Source: Craterostigma plantagineum (taxonomy: Eukaryota; Streptophyta; Magnoliopsida; Lamiales; Linderniaceae). Taken from it: a stretch of 64,000 nucleotides of DNA. Shown here piece after piece: positions 21,061 to 31,921 of this stretch (position 1 is its first letter; each line of letters starts with the position of its first letter). The stretch lies in NCBI GenBank assembly GCA_027422505.1, contig JAPQWV010000751.1, forward strand, positions 179,001 through 243,000, written 5' to 3'. The translations under genes and the position numbers were made by a program. The notes below the pieces were generated by a model, which worked only from the letters and a program-made list of their open reading frames with translations, ran no database searches and was not told the DNA's origin.

Positions 21061-22358
21061 TCAGATTTTGCTATACGTATATACGCCCGAGCCCGTCTTC
21101 TTACCGAGCCGACCCGCGTCAACATACTGCACGAGCAATGGGCAGGGCGAGTACTTACTATCTCCGAGCCCATTATGAAGAACTCTCATGACCGAAAGGC
21201 AAACGTCGAGCCCAATGTGGTCAGCAAGCTGCAATGGGCCCATGGGATGGTTTGTTCCAAGCTTCATTCCCAAGTCGATGTCTTCCTTGGTCGCCACCCC
21301 AGTGTATAAGGCGTGAAAGGCCTCGTTGATCATTGGCATGAGAATTCGATTCACAATGAATCCCGAGAAATCTTGAGAGCAGACGACTTCCTTTCCTAAC
21401 CTGCAAAGTTAGAACACGTACTTTTTTCGTTCTTGATGATGATGATGATGATGATGATAAGAGGGAAAAGCTTGTTTGATCCTTACAACCTTTGAGCCAA
21501 GGCTTTCGTGGCGTTGAATGTATTGTCTGAAGTTTGAGAGCCTCTGATGATCTCGACCAGTTTCATTACGGGGGGAGGATTCATGAAATGCATACCTATT
21601 ACCTGCGATGAGATTACTATGATGCAATCATATTATGATCATCTTCGCAATGATCATAAGCTTCATTCAACAGAGAAAGCACAAAAAGTTTAGAGGTAGA
21701 AAATGGACCTGAGTGGGCCGATTCGTCGAAGAAGCCAAGCGAGTGATCGAAATCGAACTAGTATTAGAGGCCAAGATTGCTGAATTTTTAAGGGTTTTAT
21801 CCAATTGGGAGAATAATTTCTTCTTCACCTCCTCGGACTCAACGATGGCTTCGATCACAATATCCACCGATCGAAAATCCTCCAAATTCGTAGTGCAAAT
21901 CAAGTTTCTCATGGCTTCGTCGCCTTTTCCCTGTCCAAAAATTAAATCTTTTTCAGAGTTTTACTACCAAAGATTGTAATATGAAGCTGCAAATTCGAAG
22001 TGCAAATCAAGTTTCACATAGCTTCGTTGCCTTTTCCCTGTTCCAAAAATTAAATCTTTTTCAGAGTTTTACTACCAAAGATTGTAATATGAAGCTGAAT
22101 TCTATCTACTATGAAGTCAACGCAGCTATATAAATCAAGAACAACAATCGAGCAAACGTTCGAGATTATTACCTTAGAGAGGTGTCCCTTTGATACTAGG
22201 TTTTGTATTCTTGCCGAAATTGATTGATTAGCTTTTGAGAGAGCTTTCGAGTCAGAATCGTGGAGGAACACTTTAAGGTTATTAATCGCACAAATCTGTG
22301 CTATCCCAGAACCCATCTGACCGCCGCCGACAACACCGACGCTGTTAATCTCCGCCAT
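21061..22358 (-). CDS. 3-hydroxyacyl-CoA (3-hydroxybutyryl-CoA) dehydrogenase
   Basis: This NAD(P)-dependent enzyme oxidises L-3-hydroxyacyl-CoA to 3-oxoacyl-CoA. Four exons join in frame: 22358-22173, 21930-21709, 21602-21490 and 21400-21061, giving 286 residues, normal for the single-function class. The N-terminal Rossmann motif is [18 protein letters not shown] (residues 7-24). Other landmarks are [48 protein letters not shown] and the C-terminal-domain motif [19 protein letters not shown]. The C terminus is SKI, which resembles a plant peroxisomal PTS1 signal, so peroxisomal location is inferred. The frame is open further upstream to an ATG at 22571, but that Lys-rich extension is more likely 5' UTR. 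Intron 1 contains a tandem duplication with a decoy acceptor; intron 3 contains an (ATC)n tract. Confidence 0.93.
21884..22098. repeat. 107/108-bp tandem duplication across an exon border
   Basis: Copy A (21884-21990) covers the first part of dehydrogenase exon 2, its acceptor and adjoining intron. Copy B (21991-22098) repeats it inside intron 1 with a few changes, including CTGTCC to CTGTTCC. Copy B therefore also carries a plausible AG acceptor, at 22038-22040. Confidence 0.85.
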
Positions 22359-22917
22359 GTAGCCGCCGATTGAACCACCGTCAACTTTTCTCTGATGGGT
22401 TTTACTTTGTGCTTGATGATGGTTGATGATGATAATCGAAATCTGAGTTTCCTTTTTCTTTTTTTTTTCCTGGAAATAGCTTCGTTGTTGTTCGAACTTC
22501 GATCTTCTAACTGGGCCTATGTCGCTCGAACGTTCTCTTTTGTGTCTTGTCTTTTTTAAGTTTTTTTTCATTGTGGCTTATGTTTGTGTCCTCATCTTTA
22601 ATTTAATTCTGGGCTTTGTTTAAGTCAATTTTTTTTTTTCAAAGGCTTTGTTTAAGTCAATTGATGCAATGAATTTAGACGCAATAGAAGATAGAATGTA
22701 ATAAAGACGAAAAAGGATGATACTATCCATTATCGCCTGAAGCTCTATTCCTCAAAACACTCCACACAAGTTGTCGTTTTTAACAGAAGGTTAACACACG
22801 CAGACATCGATATCTACATCGAAAGTCAAAATTTTAAACTATGCCTCAGCTCAAACATCTATTACATTACATACCCTTACAACAACAAGATCTTTAAGGA
22901 CAAGCCCGGCGAACGTT

Positions 22918-24004
22918 CTATGCATCGTCAGCATCGCTCGTGCTAGGACGGGTATCGATAAAGAATTCTGCCTCGAGCCCATCTACGATTCGCCCTCTGT
23001 TATTAGGCGAAGCAAAATATCAGATTTTTCCAGGACAGAAAAAGAAAGAAGAAAATTAACACAAATTGGTAGAGACTTGTAATACCGTTCAAGAACGAAT
23101 TTCCCTTCTTTGTACTTCTGGCTCGTTTCGTGGGCAGCTTCCTGCGATAGTTGAAGAGGATTAGGAGTTTGATTATGAAAATAAGATTGCGAAAAATGGC
23201 TATGAATGTTATACGTATTTCCATCCAAGTATTTGCCCGCAACAGCAGCAGAAAATGTCTGATACTGTATGCATTCCCGAAAGCATCAGCCTTTCTTCAC
23301 GGGGCGCATAAGTCACATTAGCCCTACATACAATACAAACACGATTTGCATAAATCAAGTCATTGTTTTTGGCATCATAGTAGAGTCTGAAAAATAACCG
23401 AGATATAACAGTGGTAAGATCAAGAAAAAAATATAATATTTACAACGTTCTCACATCAGCTCTGTGTTCATGTCGAAAATTGCCAAAATCACAGAAACGC
23501 TGAACTTTTGGACAAAATAGCAAGATTACACGGATTATCAAACAGTCAATTAGAAGAAACAAGTAAAGGACTTACACGCTGTTGAAGAGATATGCCTTCC
23601 CTCGGCGGCAATGAAATGCCTAAGAAATACATCACATAGTTAACTAAAGAAGCGAAACAACGAATACCAAACACAATTAATCCAAAAAACAACTGAATAA
23701 TTAAACGGAAACTGAATACCAGAAAACAAACAAATCCAAGTTGGGAACCCAAATTACAGTTAGTCATAGTTTCAATCTTGAACTGTTTTTCTGCCCCCCG
23801 AAAACCGAAAACGAAGCACGCGATTTGCAGACAAGATGAGAACTTCGAGTACGATGAGATGTTGCCCTAAAAAAGAGAGGGACGAACAATAAATAAAAAT
23901 CAACTGACCTGAGAAACAAGTTCATCGGCAAGAGCTAAGCTGGTTTTGCAGAATTTGCATCTGTAAGTTCTTCCTTGAAGATCCACCACAAATATTCTTC
24001 CCAT
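22918..24004 (-). CDS. Yippee-like zinc-binding protein
   Basis: Yippee proteins are small conserved zinc-binding proteins with a single beta-tent fold; the molecular role in plants is unclear. Five exons join in frame: 24004-23909, 23619-23576, 23323-23215, 23141-23086 and 22996-22918, giving 127 residues, the usual length. The start MGRIFVVDLQGRTYRCKFC is the family signature, with the first zinc pair at Cys16 and Cys19. Later motifs are AFHCRRGKAYLFNSV, LMLSGMHTVSDIFCCCCGQ (second zinc pair), LGWKY and TSQKYKEGKFVLER. The second pair sits in a run of four Cys, where relatives have C-X2-C. An in-frame upstream ATG at 24139 is rejected because the MGR start is conserved. Confidence 0.93.
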
Positions 24005-24833
24005 CTCTGTTCCTATCGCCGCGCAGATATTTGTGTCGATAGATGACTCTGATATGCGGATGCAGTACATATTCGGTAAATAATACAAGAAAGTTATTGA
24101 TAACTGATATAAGGGCAACGTTGTCTTTCTACGTTGCAATAAAGTTTGATTTGCCGCCTAATGTCATTATTTAGGCCATCCAAATGATTCACCAATGTAA
24201 ACTCATCCACAAACTCAAATTGTACTAATTCTTCTCCAACTATTATACTATTCACAAACTCAAAAGAGTATTTTTACAATATTCTATTTCACGTCAACTT
24301 TATAATTTTTCAGTAGCACTCAGATACGTTAAAACTTTTCAAATTACCCTAATAAATAAATAAATGATATTTTCCTACACTAAAATTTTAATAATTAGTT
24401 TATATATTTTATTTACAATTTTGAACATTATTCATGACAATAAAAACAGTTAAATAAATAATAAAAATGTAGTTATAGTAATTTATAATAAAAGTTAATT
24501 ACTAAATTTGGTAGGAGTTGCTTTGTGAGAGACAAAAACTTATGCGTTGGTGTGAAATGAAAACGCATGTATGCGCTTATAGGACAGAGAAAATTGACAT
24601 AATTTTGAATATGCGTTTTGAGTGCTGGTTGGCGTACTTTTTATGTTTACATCTGATTATTGCTATTGGTTGGAGATTATCTTGTCGTAACACTCAGCAA
24701 AGTGCCCAAAATACTTAACAACGTAACGAAGCTAATCAATCTATGTATTGGGCCTATGATCCACTTGTGATTAATAATCCAATAAAGTTCGATATAATGA
24801 AGTTGAAACTCGTAATTCGACCGAAATTGATTT
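24005..24833. other. intergenic AT-rich DNA
   Basis: No gene seen. The segment 24170-24690 begins GGCCATCCAAATG and ends near GGTTGGAGATTATC, loosely like the arms of a non-autonomous DNA transposon, but the match is too weak to define one. Confidence 0.4.
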
Positions 24834-25331
24834 TGTTGATATAAATCATCAAGTCATACAAGTGCCGATAGTGATCGAATGTTATGTATGAAGAAGAGCA
24901 GCAAAGTCGCTTGAAGACTAGGAGAAAGCGTACTGTGTCAAGGAACTTATTAAATTGCTTGTACCAACAGCAATTTTCATTACTTGGTGGAATAAGCATC
25001 AGTACCGTTAGTTGAAGTGAGGACAGCAAAACTGCTCCTATTACTTATTCGATCAGTTGCAGAATAGAGTGATCATCGTGTGTGAAACTTCTGTATCAAA
25101 GCAGAGAGAGTTGAAAACACATACTTGAGGGAAGATCTCACTCTGTAAACCTCAGAACATCAATGAAAATTGTTCTTGGCTCCGTGGACGTAGGATTTGT
25201 ATAGAATCCGAACCACGTTATATCGTTGTCTTGAGTTTCTTTATTTCCGTTTCGTGTCTAAGTTTGATCAACAAACAATCTCCTCACAACACTCTCACTA
25301 AATTCAGTTAACTCGTCACACATTCCTTACA
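24834..25331 (+). repeat. 5' LTR of copia element 1
   Basis: 498 bp, TG...CA termini, preceded by GATTT. It matches the 3' LTR closely over its whole length. Confidence 0.95.
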
Positions 25332-25374
25332 AGTGGTGCGGTGAGCGTGGATCGTTCACGTGAAAGACAAGACG

Positions 25375-26387
25375 ATGAGTTCGGCTAGATTTGAAGTGGA
25401 GAAATTTACGGGTCTGAACGATTTCAGCCTGTGGAGGATGAAGATGAAGGCATTGTTGGTTCAACAGGGACTGATCGAGGCTCTGAAGGAAGAGAAATCG
25501 ATGCCTGCTGAATTGAGTGCAATAGAGAAGAAAACGATGATCGAGAGGGCTCACAGCGTAATAATTCTAAGCCTGGGCGATAAGGTGGTGCGGCAAGTTT
25601 CTAAGGAGGACACGGCTGCTGCACTATGGTTGAAGCTAGAAAGCTTGTATATGACCAAGTCGTTGGCGAATAGATTGTATCTAAAGCAGTCTCTATATTT
25701 ATTCAAGATGCATGATGACAAGCCACTCGAAGAACAGATTGATGAATTCAGCAAGTTAATTCTCGATCTAGAAAACATTGAAGTTGAGATAGAGGATGAG
25801 GATCAAGCATTGCTGCTTCTATGTGCTCTGCCGAGAAGTTTTCAGAACTTCAAAGATACGCTGCTTTACGGAAATGAAACCTTGTCACTCGAAGACGTGT
25901 TGTCCGCACTTCGTTCTAAACAGTTGAATAACAGAACTGAAGTAAAACCGCATGTCGCTGCAGAGAGTTTGCATGTGCGAGGTAGATGGGAAAAGCGTGA
26001 TCCGAAGAAGGGTAAAAATATCGATCTAAATCCAGGGACAAGTCGAAGACAAAGATGAAATGTTTTCACTGTCATGAGGATGGACATATCAGACGGCTAT
26101 GTCCCCAAAGAGTCAAAGAAAAATCAGAAAGAACAAATGAGCAAGGAGACACAAATGTAGCACTGGAAGGATATGAGTCAGCTGAGATACTCACTGTTTC
26201 AGACAAGAATAAAGTTTCAAATGATGGCTGGATTTTAGATTCAGCCTGTACGTTTCACATATCACCAAATAGATCCTGGATGGAAGATTTTCGAATGTAC
26301 GATGGTGTGGAACTGTATGCTTGGAAACAACGAGTCCTGCAAGGTTGTTGGCCTTGGGAACATACGGCTGAAATGTCAATCTGGTGA
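25375..26387 (+). pseudogene. copia element 1 gag and protease
   Basis: Gag starts at the ATG at 25375 (ARFEVEKFTGLNDFSLWRMK), a typical copia Gag opening, and runs to a stop at 26056-26058. A frame change near the end of gag leads to the zinc knuckle CFHCHEDGHIRRLC (about 26061) and the protease box WILDSACTFHISP. The catalytic D-S/T-G is D-S-A here, so the protease would be inactive unless this is a base error. The Ser/Arg-rich linker just before the knuckle is where the frame breaks. Confidence 0.85.
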
Positions 26388-27235
26388 GGAAATTCTACTT
26401 AAAGATGTGAGATTTATTCCGAAGATCAAAAGAAACCTTATTTCAGTAGGAGTGCTGGATGATCTTGGATACGAAACAAGAGTAAAATCTGGTTATCTCA
26501 AGGTATTGAAAGGATCACGAATGATTATGAAAGGTTTTAAGGAAAATGGGATTTATCATCTCCTTGGAGCAACTGGTATAGGTTCTGCTGATACTGTATG
26601 CAAACCACGAGATACAACCAAGTTGTGGCATCAAAGATTAGGCCATGTGAGTCTCAAAGGCTTGCAAGAGCTGTCTAAGCAGGGCATAATTGAGAAAGGC
26701 CAGATAAGAGAGTTGGAATTTTGTGAAAGCTGCACACTAGGAAAAGCTCACAGGCTAAGGTTCTCAGCTGGTATGCATTGCTCTAAAGGCCCGCTTGATT
26801 ATATTCACAGCGACCTGTGGGGGCCAGCAAAGATCACACTCGGGGGGTAGATATTTTATGTCTATTGTGGATGATTATTCACGGAAACTCTGGACTATGA
26901 TCCTTAAATCTAAAGATGAGGCATTCGAAACTTTCAAGAATTGGAAGAGAAAGGTGGAGCTGCAAGTAGGAAGGAAAGTTAAATGGCTTAGAACCGACAA
27001 CGGCTTAGGATTCTGTTCCAACGAGTTTGACAAATTCTGCCAAGGCGAGGGAATTACAAGGCACAGAACCGTACCTAGGACGCCTCAGCAGAATGGATTA
27101 GCAGAGAGGTTCAATCGAACCTTACTTGAGAGGACAAGATGCATGCTGTTAACTGCAGGTTTGCCGAAGTCATTCTGGGCTGAAACTATTGCTACTGCCA
27201 CTTATCTGATAATAGATGCCCGTCAAGTGCTTTAG
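26302..27235 (+). pseudogene. copia element 1 integrase region
   Basis: The pre-integrase zinc region has LWHQRLGHVSLKGLQEL and CESCTLGKAHR. The integrase core has IHSDLWGPA, FMSIVDDYSRKLW, WLRTDNGLGF and PQQNGLAERFNRT, showing the D, D, E catalytic positions. A frame break falls at the G6 run near 26843-26848, just before RYFMSIVDD. A further piece at 27216-27619 covers the degenerate integrase C terminus. Confidence 0.85.
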
Positions 27236-27569
27236 AAATGGCTACTCCAGAAGAGAAATGGACAGGCATGAAGCCGGATTTGAAAAACTTGAAGGGTATT
27301 CGGTTGTACAGCGTATGCTCATGCAAATGGTGACAAACTGGAACCGCGAGCCATCAAGTGCATCTTTATTGGCTACCCCGAAGGAGTTAAAGGCTTTAAA
27401 CTGTGGAGTTTGGAGCAGGGAATGAGAAAGAGCATCATATCGAAGGATGTAACCTTTAACGAATATCAAATGGGTTATTTGCAGAAAGTTTCAAGTGCTG
27501 AAATCTCAAATGACGAATCTCAGAGATCTGAAATCACTGATAGTGTTGGCATTGAGGTGGAGTATTTAG

Positions 27570-29375
27570 ATGAGGATTATAACAGTGCTGAAATTAATCA
27601 AGAATTTTGGACAGCATGATGAGACACAAGCGTGGCTTGCTGAAAATTCTGCCTCATCAGATAAATATCATGATATACAGAACTACTCACTCTGTAGAGA
27701 TCGAGAAAAGAGAATATCAAGACCTCCTAGCAGGTATGGGCAAGTCGATGCAATAGCTTTCGCTTTGTCAATTGCAGAAGACATGAATAATGAGCCAAAG
27801 TCTTTTACTGAAGCTATGAAAAGCATAGAAAGCAGCAAGTGGCTCGAAGCAATGAGGGAAGAGATGGATTCCCTGAAAAGAAACCATACCTGGACTCTTG
27901 TTGATAGACCTAAAGATCAGAGGTTGATAACATGTAAGTGGATATACAAGAAGAAATTCGAAGGAGCTGAAAATAAAACAAGGTATAAGGCAAGACTCGT
28001 GGCGAGGGGATTCACACAGATTGAAGGAATCGACTACCACGAGGTGTTCTCACCAGTTGTAAAATTTAGCTCAATTAGACTCATTCTGTCATTGGTAGCT
28101 CAGCACAATCTCGAATTGGAGCAGTTAGATGTGAAGACTGCATTCTTATACGGGGAATTAGATGAGAAGATATTCATGGAACAACCTCAAGGTTTTGAAG
28201 AACAATCAAAGATCAATAAGGTCTGCTTACTATCCAGATCATTGTATGGGCTGAAGCAAAGTCCTCGGCAATGGAACAAAAGATTTGATCTCTTTATGAA
28301 CAAGATTGGATTCAAGAGGAGTGAGTACGATGCATGTATATATTACAGAAACTATTCTGACACGGAGATGAGCTACCTACTTATTTATGTAGATGACATG
28401 CTCGTAGCCTGCAAGGACAAATCTAAGATATTGAAAATCAAGCAGATGCTGAAATCAGAGTTTGAAATGAAAGACTTAGGGGCTGCTCGGAAAATTTTAG
28501 GAATGGAGATTGATAGAAACAGGGCTGAACACATGCTGTTTTTATCACAGAGGAATTACCTAACTGAAGTGCTGAAGAGGTTTGAAATGTGTGATTCCAA
28601 GCCGGTTAGCACTCCATTAGCAGCTCATTTTAAACTCAAGATTGGGGACAGAATCTGTTACAGCTGCAGAAGAAAACTTTATGAAGGGAATATTATGCAA
28701 AATATTGTTGGCTCGATCATGTATGCCATGGTATGTACCAGAACGGATCTCGCATATGCAATGAGTATGGTTAGCAGATTCATGTCTGGTCCGAGGCAAG
28801 AACATTGGAATGCTCTAAAGTGGGTGCTAAAGTATGTTAAGGGCACTGTAAATAGAGGTCTGTTATTCAGAAAGATCAAGACGGAATCAGTTTCTAATGG
28901 TGCTATAATCGGATATGTCGACTCAGATTATGCGGGATGTTTAGACACAAGGAGGTCACTTTCTGGGATTGTATTTACCTCATTTGGTACAGCGATTAGC
29001 TGGAAAGCCTCATTGCAGAAGGTAGTGGCTCTCTCAAGCACCGAAGCCGAGTACATTGCTCTAACAGAAGCTGTGAAAGAAGCTATTTGGTTAAGAGGTT
29101 TGGTTCATGAGCTGAGAATCGATCTTTCAAATGTTGAAGTTTATTGTGACAATCAGGGAGCTATACACTTATCGAAAGATAGTGTGTATCATGAACGAAC
29201 AAAGCATGTGGATGTGCGACTTCATTTCATCAGAAATGTGGTCGAATTAGGCAAGGTAAAAATCAGAAAGATCTCAACTGAGATGAACCCCGCTGATATG
29301 ATTACGAAGCCAGTCCCGAGCAAGAAATTTGAGCTGTGCTTGGACGAGATTGGCTGTTTAACTGCACCTGATTAG
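27570..29375 (+). CDS. copia element 1 reverse transcriptase-RNase H
   Basis: A 601-codon open frame contains RVT_2 motifs: WLEAMREEMDSL, TWTLVDRP, YKARLVARGFTQIEGIDY, LDVKTAFLYGELDE, SLYGLKQSPRQWNKRF and the catalytic LLIYVDDMLVA. RNase H follows with YVDSDYAGCLDTRRS, LSSTEAEYIALTEA and YCDNQGAIHLSKD. It ends at a TAG just upstream of the polypurine tract. Keeping this frame open while gag-integrase is broken fits a young copy. It is only expressed as part of the polyprotein, so alone it is not a functional gene. Confidence 0.9.
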   Translation: MRIITVLKLIKNFGQHDETQAWLAENSASSDKYHDIQNYSLCRDREKRISRPPSRYGQVDAIAFALSIAEDMNNEPKSFTEAMKSIESSKWLEAMREEMDSLKRNHTWTLVDRPKDQRLITCKWIYKKKFEGAENKTRYKARLVARGFTQIEGIDYHEVFSPVVKFSSIRLILSLVAQHNLELEQLDVKTAFLYGELDEKIFMEQPQGFEEQSKINKVCLLSRSLYGLKQSPRQWNKRFDLFMNKIGFKRSEYDACIYYRNYSDTEMSYLLIYVDDMLVACKDKSKILKIKQMLKSEFEMKDLGAARKILGMEIDRNRAEHMLFLSQRNYLTEVLKRFEMCDSKPVSTPLAAHFKLKIGDRICYSCRRKLYEGNIMQNIVGSIMYAMVCTRTDLAYAMSMVSRFMSGPRQEHWNALKWVLKYVKGTVNRGLLFRKIKTESVSNGAIIGYVDSDYAGCLDTRRSLSGIVFTSFGTAISWKASLQKVVALSSTEAEYIALTEAVKEAIWLRGLVHELRIDLSNVEVYCDNQGAIHLSKDSVYHERTKHVDVRLHFIRNVVELGKVKIRKISTEMNPADMITKPVPSKKFELCLDEIGCLTAPD

Positions 29376-29433
29376 AGAGATGCATGCTGAGTCAAGAACA
29401 GAGTGAAAAGGTTGATGATTTAAGGTGGAGAAT

Positions 29434-30425
29434 TGTTGATATAAATCATCAAGCCATACAAGTGCCGATAGTGATCGAATGTTATGTATGAAGAAGAGCA
29501 GCAAAGTCGCTTGAAGACTAGGAGAAAGCGTACTGTGTCAAGGAACTTATTAAATTGCTTGTACCAACAGCAATTTTCATTACTTGGTGGAATAAGCATC
29601 AGTAACCGTTAGTTGAAGTGAGGACAGCAAAACTGCTCCTATTACTTATTCGATCAGTTGCAGAATAGAGTGATCATCGTGTGTGAAACTTCTGTATCAA
29701 AGCAGAGAGAGTTGAAAACACATACTTGAGGGAAGATCTTACTCTGTAAACCTCAGAACATCTAGGGGTGTTCAAAAATCGGGATAACCGAATAACCGAA
29801 CCGAAAAACCGAAAATTTCGGTTTTTTCGGTTCGGTTATTCGGTTAACCGAATAAAAACGAAAAAACCGAAATTTAATAAATTAATTAATATATATATTT
29901 AATAAATTAATTAATATATATTGATATATTTAATAATTAATATATATGTATTTAATAATTAATTAATATATGTATTTTAATAAATTATTGAATATATATT
30001 TAGTAAATTAATTAATATAATATAAATTAATTCCGAAATATTATTTTTTCCCCAAAATTATTATTATTATTTTTTTTTCGGTTTTTTCGGTCGGTAACCG
30101 AAAAAACCGTAAAAACATTCGGTTTTTACCGAACCGAACCGATTAAGTTCGGTTCGGTTTCGGTTATAAAATTCTTGAACCGAAAATTCGGTTAACCGAA
30201 TTTTCGGTTCGGTTCGGTTCGGTTTTAACCGAATGAACAGCCCTAAGAACATCAATGGAAATTGTTCTTGGCTCCGTGGACGTAGGATTTGTATAGAATC
30301 CGAACCACGTTATATCGTTGTCTTGAGTTTCTTTATTTCCGTTTTCGAGTCTAAGTTTGATCGACAAACAATCTCCTCACAACACTCTCACTAAATTTAG
30401 TAAACTCGTCACCACATTCCTTACA
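29434..30425 (+). repeat. 3' LTR of copia element 1 (interrupted)
   Basis: About 501 bp of LTR sequence when the nested 483-bp MITE and its 8-bp duplication are removed. It is followed by GATTT. Confidence 0.95.
29763..30245. mobile_element. hAT-type MITE nested in copia 3' LTR
   Basis: Terminal inverted repeats TAGGGGTGTTCA and (inverse) TAGGGCTGTTCA flank 483 bp, with an 8-bp target duplication AGAACATC on both sides (29755-29762, 30246-30253). The subterminal parts are rich in repeats of ACCGA/CGGTT and the centre is AT-only. TIR sequence and 8-bp duplication are hAT hallmarks. It has no coding capacity. Confidence 0.93.
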
Positions 30426-30612
30426 GATTTGATAATCGAAGAAATATACATTTCAAGTAGATGTTTTAATTTGTTCAAACTCATGCTGGCATATATTTTA
30501 GCCATTATCAAATTCACATCACCTTTCGAGCCAATAAAACAATCTGTCATTATTTCGAATTGCGAACGCGTCCAAGTACAAATAAAATGAAGATGTCCAT
30601 TTTGTATAATAA

Positions 30613-30840
30613 TCTATTATATTCTATTTTATTAAGCGTGAGGGAGAGTATTAACTGCTCTTTGGTATGTCAATTTCACAAAAAAAAAAAACAATAATTA
30701 AATTTTAAAAATTGTACAATATCTTTTAATTACAGTTAATCACAAATTTAAGTGATAATTTCAATAAACTATTTTAAATTAAAATAATATTATAATATTT
30801 ATATATAATAACACACACATTGAGTGTGCAAGAATACTAG
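30613..30840 (+). mobile_element. non-autonomous Helitron-like element
   Basis: It starts TCTATTATATTC after an A and ends with a hairpin (CACAC...GTGTG near 30814-30828), eight bases, then CTAG followed by T. A 5' TC, a 3' hairpin before CTRR and insertion between A and T are Helitron hallmarks. The interior is AT-rich and non-coding. A second related copy starts at the very next base. Confidence 0.55.
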
Positions 30841-31039
30841 TATTATGTTAAAGGTGAGGGGAGTATAAATGGCTCTTTGGTCTGTAAAACAAATTATTAT
30901 TTTTTACAATTTTACCCTTATTAAATTATTACAATTTTATCCTTAATTTAAAATTTTATTTGTTAAATAATTTAAACAATAATATGAAAAGATGTAACTT
31001 GATATACTTGCACATACAAAGAATGTGCTAAATCTATAG
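30841..31039 (+). mobile_element. second Helitron-like copy, head-to-tail
   Basis: It begins directly after the CTAG of the preceding copy, without its own TC start, and shares internal motifs (GTGAGGGGAGTATAAATGG, CTCTTTGGTCTG, ACAATTTTACCCTTA). The 3' hairpin GCACAT...ATGTGC is at 31010-31028, followed by a CTATAG version of the terminus. Confidence 0.5.
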
Positions 31040-31920
31040 TATATACGAAATATTACCGATAGATATTTGGGTCAATTTTGAATGGCCAACCTACTACAAG
31101 TTCCGTGGCAATAATATATCGTCACTAGACTTCGTATCGAAGTCAAATAGTGAGATAAAGACTTGTCAAGGATTATTCTCGCGGAGCCACATTGCAAACA
31201 TTTTACTATAACTGCACATTTTGTTATTTCAGATAAATGGTTAGACTCAAATCTTTTATCGCCGTCTTATCAGTCCTAATAGTAATATAAAGATAATAGT
31301 TGACCAATCTTTATATCATTACCTTATTGTAACATAACTAACAACATCACATTCACATCATAAAAAATGTAAATTTTACCGAAGTGTAAGTTGTTAGTTT
31401 GACTGTTACAAAGGACAACTACAAGGATGAAATCAGCCGTTAGCTTGCGTGACGACTTCTAAGTAACATTGTGGATGACTATCAGCCACGTAGACGACGT
31501 ACGAGATAGTATTACTAAGACAAAACCGTGGGACCCACTCCATGGTGTCTTGTTTTTTTCGAATTGGCCTTAGGCCTTAGTAGTGGTAGTGTTATTGAAA
31601 ATTGAAAAACTTTATTCTATATTATATAAAGGGTATGTGATGACTGCTATATTTATTTGCAATTTGATCCCTTTATTCTTTATTTAATTTTTCTAATATT
31701 TTTCATGTTACTTTAACATTTTTATTTATTATACATACATCCCAAAACATCACTTTTTCTTTTATATAGTTAAAAAATTTATTTCATCGATTTGATATTA
31801 AAAAAATCTCAAAATTAAGAGTAACAAATTAGTACCATTAGATCAACTCCAACATGACTTGCAAATAAGCACTCATACCCAAAATTTCCTCCAATAGACA
31901 CTAAAAACTAAACATAAAAT
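31040..31920. other. intergenic AT-rich DNA
   Basis: No gene, RNA or defined repeat seen. Confidence 0.4.
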
Positions 31921-31921
31921 A

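Larger units (their letters stand above)
24834..30425 (+). mobile_element. complete Ty1/copia retrotransposon
   Basis: Two LTRs (24834-25331 and 29434-30425) begin TGTTGATA and end TTACA. They are flanked by the 5-bp target duplication GATTT (24829-24833 and 30426-30430). A degenerate methionine-tRNA-like primer site (TGGTGCGGTGAGC) follows the 5' LTR and a purine-rich tract (AAGGTGGAGAA) precedes the 3' LTR. The interior encodes gag, protease, integrase, RT and RNase H in that order, the copia arrangement, with several frame breaks but an intact 601-residue RT-RNase H frame. By eye the LTRs differ by about seven substitutions and three one-base indels, which indicates a recent insertion. The 3' LTR is split by a hAT-type MITE. 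Confidence 0.96.

Noticed and set aside
22359..22571. Longer N terminus of the hydroxyacyl-CoA dehydrogenase
   Set aside because: The extension is low-complexity Lys/Gln/Ile-rich and unlike the family; the [12 protein letters not shown] start fits the fold.
24005..24139. Upstream in-frame start for the Yippee-like gene
   Set aside because: The family starts with MGR; the extension has no similarity to it.
30067..30367. Minus-strand frames rich in Asn-Arg-Thr-Glu
   Set aside because: They are translations of the CGGTT repeats inside the hAT-MITE.
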